DNA of 5,322 nt from an uncultured Eubacteriales bacterium (GCA_900555795.1 USMP01000116.1:1-5322), one strand, 5' to 3'. Positions 1-5,322 are shown, numbered from the stretch's first letter. Notes: generated by a model from the letters alone, not told the origin. Program-made: numbers and translations.

Positions 1-1977
1 CAGCCGGCCCCAGGTGAGGCCGCAGCGGCGGAAATCCGGCTTGTCCGCCAGAAACAGGGGCTTTCCGTTTTCAATCTCGCTCCGGCAGCCGAATACCGGC
101 AGCACCGGGAACCGCTCCCCCCGCCGGTCCGTCAGGGCGTGGGGGCCCCGGCAGGTTCCCTGGAGGTTCCGGGATGCGCACCCCAGACTGTTGGCTGTAA
201 GGCAGTTCTCCGTCACCATCAGCGGCAGGTGGCCGTAGACAATGGCCTCGCAGGGCAGCATCTTCGCCAGATCCCGCACCTGCTCCTGCCGCAGTTCAAA
301 GGACACCGTGGCGCTCTCCAGGCCCCACCGGGCGGCCTCTGCCAGGGAGCGGCTGTTGAAGAGGTTCAGCCCGTAGTCCCCTCGGGGAGAAAAGCCCAGG
401 CGCTCCACCAGTTCCAGCTGGCCGATATTCTGCACGGCGGCGGAACGGCAGCCCTTCTCCCGGGCAATCTCCAGCAGACGCTGGAGATCGGGCAGCTCGC
501 TGTCCTTACAGATCCGGGGAAGGGAGACGCACAGCGGGACGGCGGCGTCTCCCCGGGGCGTGAGGTCAAACTCCTCAATCCGCTCCGCCGGAAGATAGAT
601 CAGGGCGGGGGAGAGGGCGGTCAGCGCCGCCGTCAGCTGTTCGCCCCGGCTGAGGGATACGGTGAGGGAGGGCTGACCGGGCCCCCGCCCGCCAGGAACC
701 GGCGGCGGCAGGGGGGCTTCCCGCCGCTGGGGCGGTGCGGTGCGCCGGGCGGCCAGAGCGTCCAGCGCCTCCCGCCGTAGGCCGTTGACGGCGCTGGCGG
801 GGAGGGAGAGCCCCTCCTCCAGATCCACCTGGATGTGGGCGGCCCGGAAGGCGGTGCCCCCGGTCTTTCCCAGCCGCTGGGCAAGTTCCTGGGCGGTAAG
901 GGGGCGGCTCCGGGCCGCCTGGGGAACAGGGCCCTGGACGGTAACGGCGCGGCCCTCCTGGTCCCGGGCGGTGAGGACCGCCGGCTGCCCCGCCTGGATA
1001 TCGGCGGAGAGCGCCACCGGCACGGTGCGCAGGGTCTCCTTCTCATAGGCGGCCCTGGCCTGGGCAAACAACTCCGCCGGCTCCGGGGCATCCTCCCCCC
1101 GGGTGCCGAACATGTCCGGCCCGGTTTTCCCCCGCCAGTAGCCCTGGGTAAAGCCGCTGCGGGAAAAGGCCGCTTCCAGCTCCCGCAGTTCCTCACAGGT
1201 GGGCTGCCGTCGCTCCCGCAGGAGGGCGGCATAGATCCGGGTGATGACCGCCACGTATTCCGGCCGCTTCATGCGGCCCTCCAGCTTTAAGATGGACACG
1301 CCCATGTCCGCCAGTTCCCCCAGCTGGGAGGCAAGACAGGCGTCCTTCAGGCTCAGGGGGTGGCCCATAGGCCCCCCGTCCAGCCGGTAGGGCAGACGGC
1401 AGGGCTGGGCACAGGCGCCCCGGTTGCCGCTGCGCCGGCCAATAAGAGCGCTCATGGCGCACTGGCCGGACCAGCACATGCACAGGGCCCCGTGGGCGAA
1501 CACCTCGATCTTGATGGGGCTGTGCCGGCAGATGAGGCGGATGTCCTCCCGGCTCAGCTCCCGGCCCAGCACCACGCACTTCATCCCCAGCTGTGCCGCC
1601 CGCTCCACGCCGGAGAGACTGTGAACGGTCATCTGGGTGCTGCCGTGGAGGGGCAGGTCCGGCACGATCTCCCGGGCCAGGGCCGCCAGGCCCCAGTCCT
1701 GGACAATGACGCCGTCCGCCCCCCACCGGCTGGCCAGGTACAGCAGGTCAGCCGCTCCCGGGATCTCCCGGTCCGTCAGCAGGGTGTTCACCGTCAGGTA
1801 CACCTTCACCCCCCGCAAATGGCAGTAGGCCACCGCCTGGGGGAACTCCTCCAGGGAGAAATTTTTCGCGCCCCGGCGGGCGTTGTAGTCGCCGCAGCCC
1901 AGGTACACGGCGTCGGCGCCGCACTGCACGGCGGCCACCATGGCCTCCCAGTGGCCGGCGGGTGAGAGCAGTTCCAT
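1..1977 (-). CDS. U32-family peptidase-like protein with DUF3656-type insert (RlhA-like), 3' end off the window
   Basis: The frame is open for 659 residues from the ATG at 1977 to the window edge. The start MELLSPAGHWEAM followed by GADAVYLG, YNAR and NFSLEEF (residues 1-45) is the typical N-terminus of peptidase family U32. HGSTQMTVH lies at about 111-119. The family signature EVFAHGALCMCWSGQCAMS is at 158-176, and SGNRGACAQPCR at 183-194 adds cysteines; C165, C173, C189 and C193 are plausible iron-sulfur ligands. KLEGRMK is at 231-237. Residues about 310-415 match the position of the DUF3656 insert. YGHLPLMVTENC (581-592) begins the conserved C-terminal part. E. coli RlhA, of similar architecture, is about 650 aa and hydroxylates 23S rRNA C2501, so only a few residues are probably missing here. 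The start sits 4 bp after the zapA stop, with GGAAG at the end of zapA as a weak ribosome site, suggesting translational coupling. RNA hydroxylation rather than proteolysis is inferred from family knowledge. Confidence 0.93.
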   Translation of the reverse strand, partial: MELLSPAGHWEAMVAAVQCGADAVYLGCGDYNARRGAKNFSLEEFPQAVAYCHLRGVKVYLTVNTLLTDREIPGAADLLYLASRWGADGVIVQDWGLAALAREIVPDLPLHGSTQMTVHSLSGVERAAQLGMKCVVLGRELSREDIRLICRHSPIKIEVFAHGALCMCWSGQCAMSALIGRRSGNRGACAQPCRLPYRLDGGPMGHPLSLKDACLASQLGELADMGVSILKLEGRMKRPEYVAVITRIYAALLRERRQPTCEELRELEAAFSRSGFTQGYWRGKTGPDMFGTRGEDAPEPAELFAQARAAYEKETLRTVPVALSADIQAGQPAVLTARDQEGRAVTVQGPVPQAARSRPLTAQELAQRLGKTGGTAFRAAHIQVDLEEGLSLPASAVNGLRREALDALAARRTAPPQRREAPLPPPVPGGRGPGQPSLTVSLSRGEQLTAALTALSPALIYLPAERIEEFDLTPRGDAAVPLCVSLPRICKDSELPDLQRLLEIAREKGCRSAAVQNIGQLELVERLGFSPRGDYGLNLFNSRSLAEAARWGLESATVSFELRQEQVRDLAKMLPCEAIVYGHLPLMVTENCLTANSLGCASRNLQGTCRGPHALTDRRGERFPVLPVFGCRSEIENGKPLFLADKPDFRRCGLTWGRL

Positions 1978-1981
1978 GGCG

Positions 1982-2308
1982 CTACTTCCGGTTTTGCAGC
2001 TGCTGCTGGAGTTTGAAAATCTCCCGCTTGCACTCGCTCAGTTCCGCCTTGGCCCGGTTGGCCTCGTCCAGATAGCCCTTCAGCTGGGAGCGCAGGTTCT
2101 CCGTGCTGCCCTGCTGCTTGAACATCTCGTCGGCAATGTTGGCTGCGGCCAGCACGGCGGCGTCCATCCGGGAGATGCGGCCGGAGGCCATGATCTCCTC
2201 CATCCTGGCGTCCACCAGGGCCGCCACCTTCTGCATGTAGGCGGGGCTCTCCGCCGCCGTAAAGGTGTAATCTGTGCCGCAGATGCTGACTGTGATGCGG
2301 TTTTCCAT
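1982..2308 (-). CDS. zapA: Cell division protein ZapA
   Basis: This encodes 108 aa. The N-terminal half (MENRITVSICGTDYTFTAAE, then an Ala/Val-rich helix with ARMEEIM) is the ZapA globular domain. The C-terminal half, from about residue 65 (FKQQGSTENLRSQLKGYLDEAN onward in pieces), is a charged, Leu/Gln-rich helix expected to form the ZapA coiled coil. ZapA binds FtsZ in the cytoplasm and promotes bundling of Z-ring protofilaments. The start at 2308 is preferred over an in-frame upstream ATG at 2350 because AAGGAGG (2316-2322) sits 7 nt before it and because family members begin with this basic residue followed by a beta strand. It is the first gene of a two-gene unit with the U32 gene, a pairing that I recall as common in Clostridia. 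Length is normal for Gram-positive ZapA (about 85-110 aa). Confidence 0.93.
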   Translation of the reverse strand: MENRITVSICGTDYTFTAAESPAYMQKVAALVDARMEEIMASGRISRMDAAVLAAANIADEMFKQQGSTENLRSQLKGYLDEANRAKAELSECKREIFKLQQQLQNRK

Positions 2309-2315
2309 AGGAAGT

Positions 2316-2322
2316 CCTCCTT
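2316..2322 (-). promoter_or_regulatory. zapA ribosome binding site
   Basis: AAGGAGG on the minus strand lies 7 nt upstream of the ATG at 2308. It is a near-perfect Shine-Dalgarno site, and it decides the 108-aa start over the longer in-frame alternative at 2350. Confidence 0.9.
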
Positions 2323-2365
2323 CGTATCTGGCATGGGTATAAGCCGCCACAATAATTCAGATTAA

Positions 2366-2394
2366 AGTATACTATACTGGGGAAAAAAGAGCAA
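2366..2394 (-). promoter_or_regulatory. Predicted sigma-A-type promoter of zapA-U32
   Basis: On the minus strand, TTGCTC (2389-2394) and TATACT (2366-2371) are separated by exactly 17 bp. The -10 matches the consensus TATAAT at 5 of 6 positions, while the -35 keeps only the TTG. The predicted transcript would start near 2359, giving a 5' UTR of about 50 nt. The -10 lies inside a perfect inverted repeat AGTATA-1-TATACT (2366-2378), which could be an operator or chance. Confidence 0.6.
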
Positions 2395-2415
2395 GGGAGG
2401 ATTGTCCGACGGGGC

Positions 2416-2436
2416 AAAAAACTCCCCGCCGGGGAG
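2416..2436 (-). terminator. Minus-strand intrinsic terminator-like hairpin upstream of zapA
   Basis: Read on the minus strand, CTCCCC-GGC-GGGGAG (2436 to 2422) is a perfect 6-bp stem with a 3-nt loop, followed directly by six T (2421-2416). It ends about 20 bp before the zapA -35 box. No minus-strand gene ends just upstream of it, so it would stop antisense transcription coming from the RNase J side or the end of an unrecognised small RNA. The stem is short, so strength is uncertain. Confidence 0.5.
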
Positions 2437-2453
2437 GCGCGTCCCCTGTTTTG

Positions 2454-2537
2454 AACGGCGGCGGGCGGGTTCTCGCCGCCGCCGTTGGATTTGCGGTCCC
2501 CGTGGCGGGCCCCGCCTTGCCGCCGCCTTTTGGGCGG
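2454..2537. repeat. Cluster of three GC-rich inverted repeats
   Basis: There are three consecutive hairpins: an 11-bp perfect arm pair AACGGCGGCGG/CCGCCGCCGTT (2454-2464 with 2476-2486, 11-nt spacer); GGCGG/CCGCC (2504-2508 with 2512-2516); and CCGCC/GGCGG (2523-2527 with 2533-2537). None is followed by a T-run on either strand, so they are not simple terminators. I see no coding signal here. Their role is unknown; they may be a REP-like intergenic repeat or just the product of high GC content. Confidence 0.5.
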
Positions 2538-2539
2538 AG

Positions 2540-2593
2540 TTTACAAAGCGACAAAAAATTTTTGTATACTTTTCCAGATAACCGTGGTATACT
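2540..2593 (+). promoter_or_regulatory. Predicted promoter zone for RNase J (two candidate -10 boxes)
   Basis: This is an AT-rich island in otherwise GC-rich DNA. Candidate P1 is TTTACA (2540-2545) with TATACT (2565-2570) at a long 19-bp spacing. Candidate P2 is TATACT (2588-2593) preceded by TGG, an extended -10 (TGn), with no good -35. For P2, the A/T tract at 2551-2563 lies where an UP element would be. The tract is also a perfect inverted repeat, ACAAAAA-1-TTTTTGT (2551-2565). P2 would start transcription at about 2600 and give a leader of about 330 nt. Which box is used cannot be told from sequence. Confidence 0.55.
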
Positions 2594-2625
2594 ACCCATA
2601 AGATGGCGGTTTTGTGTGAATCGCC

Positions 2626-2669
2626 GCCGGCCTGCGTCGCCCCTCCGGGCGGGCGCGGCCAGGCTTTTT
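2626..2669 (+). terminator. Candidate attenuator/terminator in the RNase J leader
   Basis: The stem is built from GCC/GGC (2626-2628 with 2662-2664), GGCC/GGCC (2629-2632 with 2657-2660), GCG/CGC (2634-2636 with 2654-2656) and CGCCC/GGGCG (2638-2642 with 2647-2651) around a CTCC loop. That is about 15 pairs with small bulges, followed at once by five T (2665-2669). This has the form of an intrinsic terminator and lies about 60 nt into the predicted transcript and far upstream of the coding sequence. Confidence 0.5.
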
Positions 2670-2679
2670 GTATGGCTGG

Positions 2680-2716
2680 AGCCGCCGGAGGCGGCGCGGC
2701 TTCTTTTGGTTTTTTT
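2680..2716 (+). terminator. Second terminator-like hairpin in the RNase J leader
   Basis: Two mutually exclusive stems are visible: GCCGCC-GGA-GGCGGC (2681-2695), and AGCCGC (2680-2685) with GCGGCT (2696-2701). The second is followed directly by a T-rich run (2701-2716, mostly T broken by C and GG). The choice between the two stems could alter termination, but this is untested and the T-run is interrupted. Confidence 0.35.
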
Positions 2717-2815
2717 GCAGGCGCCGCGGCGCGCCCGCGATGAAATAACGGCGGTCCCCGCTCCCCGGCGGCCGCTCTGGGAAATGGCGTTTTTTTGCAG
2801 AACGGGCAGAGGGCT

Positions 2816-2852
2816 CCCCGGTACCGCGCGAAGCGAGGCGCGGGTTGAGGGG
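2816..2852 (+). repeat. Stem-loop in the distal RNase J leader
   Basis: CCGCGC (2824-2829) pairs with GCGCGG (2838-2843) around an 8-nt loop. The outer CCCC (2816-2819) can pair with GGGG (2849-2852) across small internal loops. It has no T-run, so it is not a terminator. It lies about 75 nt upstream of the start codon and could be an RNA stability or processing element. Confidence 0.4.
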
Positions 2853-2913
2853 CGCTCCTTCCCGTCTGTTTTCGCTGCGCTTTTTCCATCCGTTTTTTGA
2901 CTGTTTTAACAAA

Positions 2914-2919
2914 AAGGAG
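2914..2919 (+). promoter_or_regulatory. RNase J ribosome binding site, selecting a TTG start
   Basis: AAGGAG at 2914-2919 is 9 nt from the in-frame TTG at 2929 but 21 nt from the next in-frame ATG at 2941. The spacing favours TTG. Confidence 0.75.
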
Positions 2920-2928
2920 TGTACAATT

Positions 2929-4584
2929 TTGGCAGAAAAAATGAAAATTATTCCCCTTGGCGGCCTCAATGAGGTCGGCAAGAACATGACCGTATATGAG
3001 CACGGCGGGGAGATTATTGTGGTGGACTGCGGCATGGGCTTCCCCGACGGGGACATGTACGGCATTGACCTGGTGATCCCCGACGTGACGTATCTGGTGA
3101 AAAACAAGTCCCGGATCCGGGGCCTCTTCATCACCCACGGCCACGAGGACCACATCGGGTCCATTCCCTATGTGCTCAAGCAGGTCAACATGCCCATCTA
3201 CTGCACCCGCCTCACCGCGGGGCTGATCAAGCTGAAGCTGGAGGAGCACGGCCTGCTCAAGCAGACCAAACTCATCACCGTGGAGGCCGGGGAGATGATC
3301 CGGGCCGGGAAGTTCTATGTGGAGTTTATCCACGTCAACCACTCCATCGCTGACTCCGTGGCCTTCGCGATCCACACCAGCATGGGCGTGCTGATCCACA
3401 CCGGCGACTTCAAGATCGACTCCACCCCCATCGACGGGGCGGTGATCGACCTGGGCCGCTTCGGCGAACTGGGGAAGGAGGGGGTGCTGGCCCTGCTGGC
3501 GGACTCCACCAATGTGGAGCGGCCCGGCTACACCATGAGTGAGAAAATTGTGGGCAGGACCTTTGACCAGCTGTTCACCGGGTGCAAGCAGCGCATCATC
3601 ATCACCACCTTCGCCTCCAACGTCCACCGCATCCAGCAGGTCATTGACGCCGCCGCGGCCTGTGGGCGGAAGGTGGCCGTCACAGGGCGGAGCATGGAGA
3701 ACATCATGAAAATCGCCACGGAGCTGGGCTATATGAAGCTGCCCAAGAACACCGTGGTGGACATCAGCAAGATCAAGGGCCTGCCCCTGGAAAAGCAGGT
3801 CATCGTCACCACCGGCTCTCAGGGCGAGGAAATGAGCGCCCTGTACCGCATGGCGTTTTCCACCCACAAGCAGGTGGACATCCAGGCGGGCGACCGGGTG
3901 ATCATCTCCGCCTCCGCCATCCCCGGCAACGAAAACTCCATTGGAAGCGTCATCAATGAGCTCTACCGCAAGGACGCCGAGGTGGTCAATGAGCGGCTGG
4001 GCGCGCTCCACGTTTCCGGCCATGCCTGCCAGGAGGAGCTGAAGATCATCCATGCGCTGGTCAAGCCCAAGTTCTTCATCCCCGTCCACGGGGAGCAGCG
4101 GATGCTCCGCCGCCATGTGAACCTGGCCATGGAGATGGGCATGGAGCGAAAGAACATTGTCCTGCCTGACATTGGGGATGTAATTGAACTGACCACCAAG
4201 ACCATCAAGGTGGCGGACACCCAGGCCCCGGCGGGCATGGTGTTCGTGGACGGCAGCGGCGTGGGCGACGTGGGCGCCGTGGTGCTGCGGGACCGGAAGA
4301 TCCTGGCCGAGGACGGCATGGTGGTGGTGATCCTGAACGTGCAGAACGGGCACCTCATCAGCGAGCCGGAGATCATCACCCGGGGCTTCATCTATGTGAA
4401 GGAGTCGGAGGAGATGCTGGGCGAGTTGCGGGAGGTGGCCGGCCGGGCCGCTGAGGGTGTCATCGCCAAAAACAGCAAGGATCTGGGCGAACTGCGGGGT
4501 ACGGTGAAGTCCGCCGTCAGCAGCTACCTCTTCAAGAACACCAAGCGGAGTCCCATGGTGATTCCGGTTGTCAACAAACTGTAA
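2929..4584 (+). CDS. rnj: Ribonuclease J (metallo-beta-lactamase / beta-CASP RNase)
   Basis: This encodes 551 aa from the TTG start, against 555 for B. subtilis RNase J1. RNase J has 5'-to-3' exonuclease and endonuclease activity and acts in the cytoplasm on mRNA decay and rRNA maturation. The zinc-site motifs are all present: HGHEDHIG (70-77), HVNHSIAD (135-142), HTGDFKID (157-164) and HVSGHA (361-366), with PVHGE at 385-389. The N-terminus shows PLGGLNEVGKN (9-19). ADSTN (191-195), TFASNVHR (227-234) and TTGSQGE (294-300) mark the beta-CASP part, roughly residues 205-355. The segment after about 450 is the usual C-terminal domain. The reading frame is intact with no missing catalytic residue. 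The ATG at 2941 would give a 547-aa form. The gene appears to be transcribed alone: divergent from zapA, with a long leader before it and a strong hairpin 30 bp after its stop. J1 versus J2 cannot be assigned; many Clostridia have a single copy. Confidence 0.97.
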   Translation: MAEKMKIIPLGGLNEVGKNMTVYEHGGEIIVVDCGMGFPDGDMYGIDLVIPDVTYLVKNKSRIRGLFITHGHEDHIGSIPYVLKQVNMPIYCTRLTAGLIKLKLEEHGLLKQTKLITVEAGEMIRAGKFYVEFIHVNHSIADSVAFAIHTSMGVLIHTGDFKIDSTPIDGAVIDLGRFGELGKEGVLALLADSTNVERPGYTMSEKIVGRTFDQLFTGCKQRIIITTFASNVHRIQQVIDAAAACGRKVAVTGRSMENIMKIATELGYMKLPKNTVVDISKIKGLPLEKQVIVTTGSQGEEMSALYRMAFSTHKQVDIQAGDRVIISASAIPGNENSIGSVINELYRKDAEVVNERLGALHVSGHACQEELKIIHALVKPKFFIPVHGEQRMLRRHVNLAMEMGMERKNIVLPDIGDVIELTTKTIKVADTQAPAGMVFVDGSGVGDVGAVVLRDRKILAEDGMVVVILNVQNGHLISEPEIITRGFIYVKESEEMLGELREVAGRAAEGVIAKNSKDLGELRGTVKSAVSSYLFKNTKRSPMVIPVVNKL

Positions 4585-4613
4585 TTTTTTTAGGATATAA
4601 TACAAGACGGATA

Positions 4614-4650
4614 GGGCCTCTTCCCCCAAGTGGGGAAGAGGCCCTTGCTT
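4614..4650 (+). terminator. Terminator-like hairpin after RNase J, possibly bidirectional
   Basis: A perfect 13-bp stem (4614-4626 with 4632-4644; arm GGGCCTCTTCCCC) surrounds a 5-nt loop CAAGT, and an A-T pair can extend it. The following bases on the plus strand (TTGCTTGTTG) are only moderately T-rich, and on the minus strand T-richness is poor. It sits 30 bp after the RNase J stop and 89 bp past the convergent phosphatase stop, so it probably serves RNase J mainly and may block read-through in both directions. Confidence 0.75.
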
Positions 4651-4732
4651 GTTGCGGAGTTGTTGGGGGTTCCGCCGTTATTCCCTGGCAGGGTTTCGCC
4701 GCCGGGGTCCCGCCCCCGCTGTTTCACGGCGG

Positions 4733-5279
4733 CTAAGCGCCCTGCAGGGCCCCCTCCACCGCCAGGGCCCTGCCGTCCCAGCGGCAGCGGAAGCCGCCCC
4801 CGTTGGGGGCCTGCCAGCGGTAGAAATCGTGGCTGGCCTCCAGGGCCTCCAGCAGCGCCATAATGGTGCCGCCGTGCACCACCAGCGCCGCCGTCTCCCC
4901 ATCCCGGAACGCCCCGGCGATGGACAGAAACGCCCGAAGGGTGCGCTCCCCCTGGGCGGCCTTGCTCTCCCCGCCGGGGGGCGCCGCCATGCCGCCGCCG
5001 TCCAGCCAGGCCCGGTAGGCCCCGTCCTCCTTCAGCTCCTCGTAGGTCCGCCCCTCGAAGGCGCCGAAGTCGCACTCCCGGAAATCCGGCACCAGTTCCG
5101 CCTGCTGCCCGGGAGCGGGCCATGGGGGAGGCGTACACCCGGTCCGCCGGCGGCAGGGACAGCGTCGCCAGAGCGGAGCGCCCCTGGGGGCAGAGGGGCT
5201 GGTCGGTGGCGCCGATATAGCGCCGCTCCAGATTTCCCTGGGTCTTTCCGTGGCGCACCAGCAGGATGGTTACAGCCAT
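4733..5279 (-). pseudogene. Histidine phosphatase (phosphoglycerate mutase superfamily), frameshifted
   Basis: The first part, from the ATG at 5279, reads MAVTILLVRHGKTQGN with the RHG catalytic motif at 9-11, then continues to VYASPMAR at about 5115. The family normally continues with a Cys-Arg-x-Thr-Ala-Glu-Leu-Leu-type helix, but here the frame becomes nonsense. A second frame resumes at 5110 with GQQAELVPDFRECDFGAFEG and ends at the TAG at 4733-4735. It carries the second catalytic histidine in VVHGGTIMALL. Restoring 26 nt at the junction would rejoin the frames and give about 190 aa, normal for the family. Members dephosphorylate small phosphate esters; some are alpha-ribazole phosphatases (CobC) in cobalamin synthesis, but the substrate here is unknown. 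GGAGAGG (5291-5297) lies 11 nt upstream of the start. It may be a real pseudogene or a sequence error. Confidence 0.85.
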
Positions 5280-5322
5280 AGGGCCACCAGCCTCTCCGTC
5301 ACCACCACCGCCGCCAGGATCA
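5270..5322 (-). CDS. C-terminal tail of an upstream gene, hydrophobic (partial)
   Basis: A minus-strand frame enters from the right edge, reads ILAAVVVTERLVALWL and stops at TAA (5270-5272). It overlaps the phosphatase start by 10 bp, as in tightly packed operons. The run of Ile/Leu/Ala/Val suggests the end of a membrane protein. Phosphatases of this family often follow the cobalamin gene cobS, whose product ends in a membrane helix, so cobS is one possibility, but 16 residues cannot establish it. One other frame is also open here but is Gly-rich and unlikely. Confidence 0.45.
   Translation of the reverse strand, partial: ILAAVVVTERLVALWL

Larger units (their letters stand above)
2600..2928 (+). 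promoter_or_regulatory. Long structured 5' leader of RNase J
   Basis: About 330 nt lie between the predicted transcription start and the RNase J start codon. They contain no credible gene: frames across it are low-complexity Arg/Pro/Gly-rich and lack ribosome sites. It holds several GC hairpins, two of them with downstream T-runs, a 12-bp perfect palindrome GCGCCGCGGCGC (2721-2732), and an exact 11-base direct repeat TTTTTTTGCAG (2710-2720 and 2790-2800, 80 bp apart). I do not recognise a known riboswitch or T-box. Regulation of RNase J by this leader is inference. Confidence 0.45.

Noticed and set aside
135..142. HSIAD in place of HSIPD in RNase J (residues 138-142 of the protein) as a catalytic change
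   Set aside because: The coordinates given are protein residues. The metal-binding His and neighbouring Asp are kept, and Ala at this position is not expected to affect catalysis.
139..1965. Long plus-strand open frames opposite the U32 gene (139-780, 835-1290, 1360-1965)
   Set aside because: They are antisense to a clearly conserved protein, have Pro/Gly/Arg-rich low-complexity translations and no family resemblance. GC-rich third codon positions produce such open antisense frames.
2451..2900. A 149-aa plus-strand open frame in the intergenic region
   Set aside because: It crosses the promoter zone and several hairpins, has no ribosome site and a low-complexity translation.
2845..2928. Upstream ATG at 2845 as the RNase J start
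   Set aside because: It would add 28 residues (starting MRGAPSRLFSLRFFHP) not seen in the family, lacks a ribosome site, and places the clear AAGGAG site inside the coding sequence.
4568..4601. TATAAT at 4596-4601 with TTGTCA at 4568-4573 as a promoter
   Set aside because: The spacing is 22 bp, too long, and any transcript would meet the 13-bp terminator-like hairpin within a few bases.
2362..4629. A 755-aa minus-strand open frame covering RNase J
   Set aside because: It is rich in His, Asp, Val and Leu as expected for the antisense of a GC-rich gene, resembles no family, and spans promoters and hairpins. RNase J on the plus strand has every catalytic motif.
4590..4732. The first-frame continuation of the phosphatase past the frameshift to 4590
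   Set aside because: After about 5112 this frame is Gly/Arg-rich and unrelated to the family, while the other frame carries the conserved sequence to a stop at 4733. The segment 4651-4732 holds nothing I can identify.

Overview
This 5.3 kb window is a chromosomal, GC-rich housekeeping region, probably from a high-GC member of the Clostridia (an Oscillospiraceae-type gut Firmicute such as the Flavonifractor/Lawsonibacter/Oscillibacter group). The inference rests on a Firmicute-type RNase J, a short Gram-positive-style ZapA, a clostridial U32 peptidase-family protein, strong AAGGAGG-type ribosome binding sites and strong GC bias at third codon positions. The genus is a guess from sequence style. 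I see no mobile element, CRISPR array, rRNA or tRNA.

Layout. Positions 1-2308 are a minus-strand two-gene unit, zapA followed 4 bp later by a nearly complete U32-family gene (RlhA-like, with the DUF3656-type central insert) that runs off the left edge. Its promoter lies at about 2366-2394. Positions 2309-2928 are a divergent intergenic region crowded with GC-rich hairpins. It holds the zapA promoter, a minus-strand terminator-like hairpin, an AT-rich promoter zone pointing right, and a leader of about 330 nt in front of RNase J that contains at least one convincing terminator-like hairpin. Positions 2929-4584 on the plus strand encode a complete RNase J (551 aa, TTG start). A 13-bp perfect hairpin at 4614-4644 separates it from a convergent minus-strand gene.

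That right-hand gene (4733-5279, minus) is a histidine phosphatase of the phosphoglycerate-mutase superfamily. It is split into two frames at about 5108-5114. The missing segment is best explained by a deletion of about 26 nt, so it is either a pseudogene or an assembly/sequencing error. Its start overlaps the end of another minus-strand frame that enters from the right edge and reads as a hydrophobic C-terminus.

The genes do not form one pathway: cell division (zapA), RNA modification or peptidase-family function (U32), RNA decay and maturation (RNase J), and a small-molecule phosphatase. The most interesting material is the structured, possibly attenuated RNase J leader and the broken phosphatase. 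I found no clear previously undescribed system.
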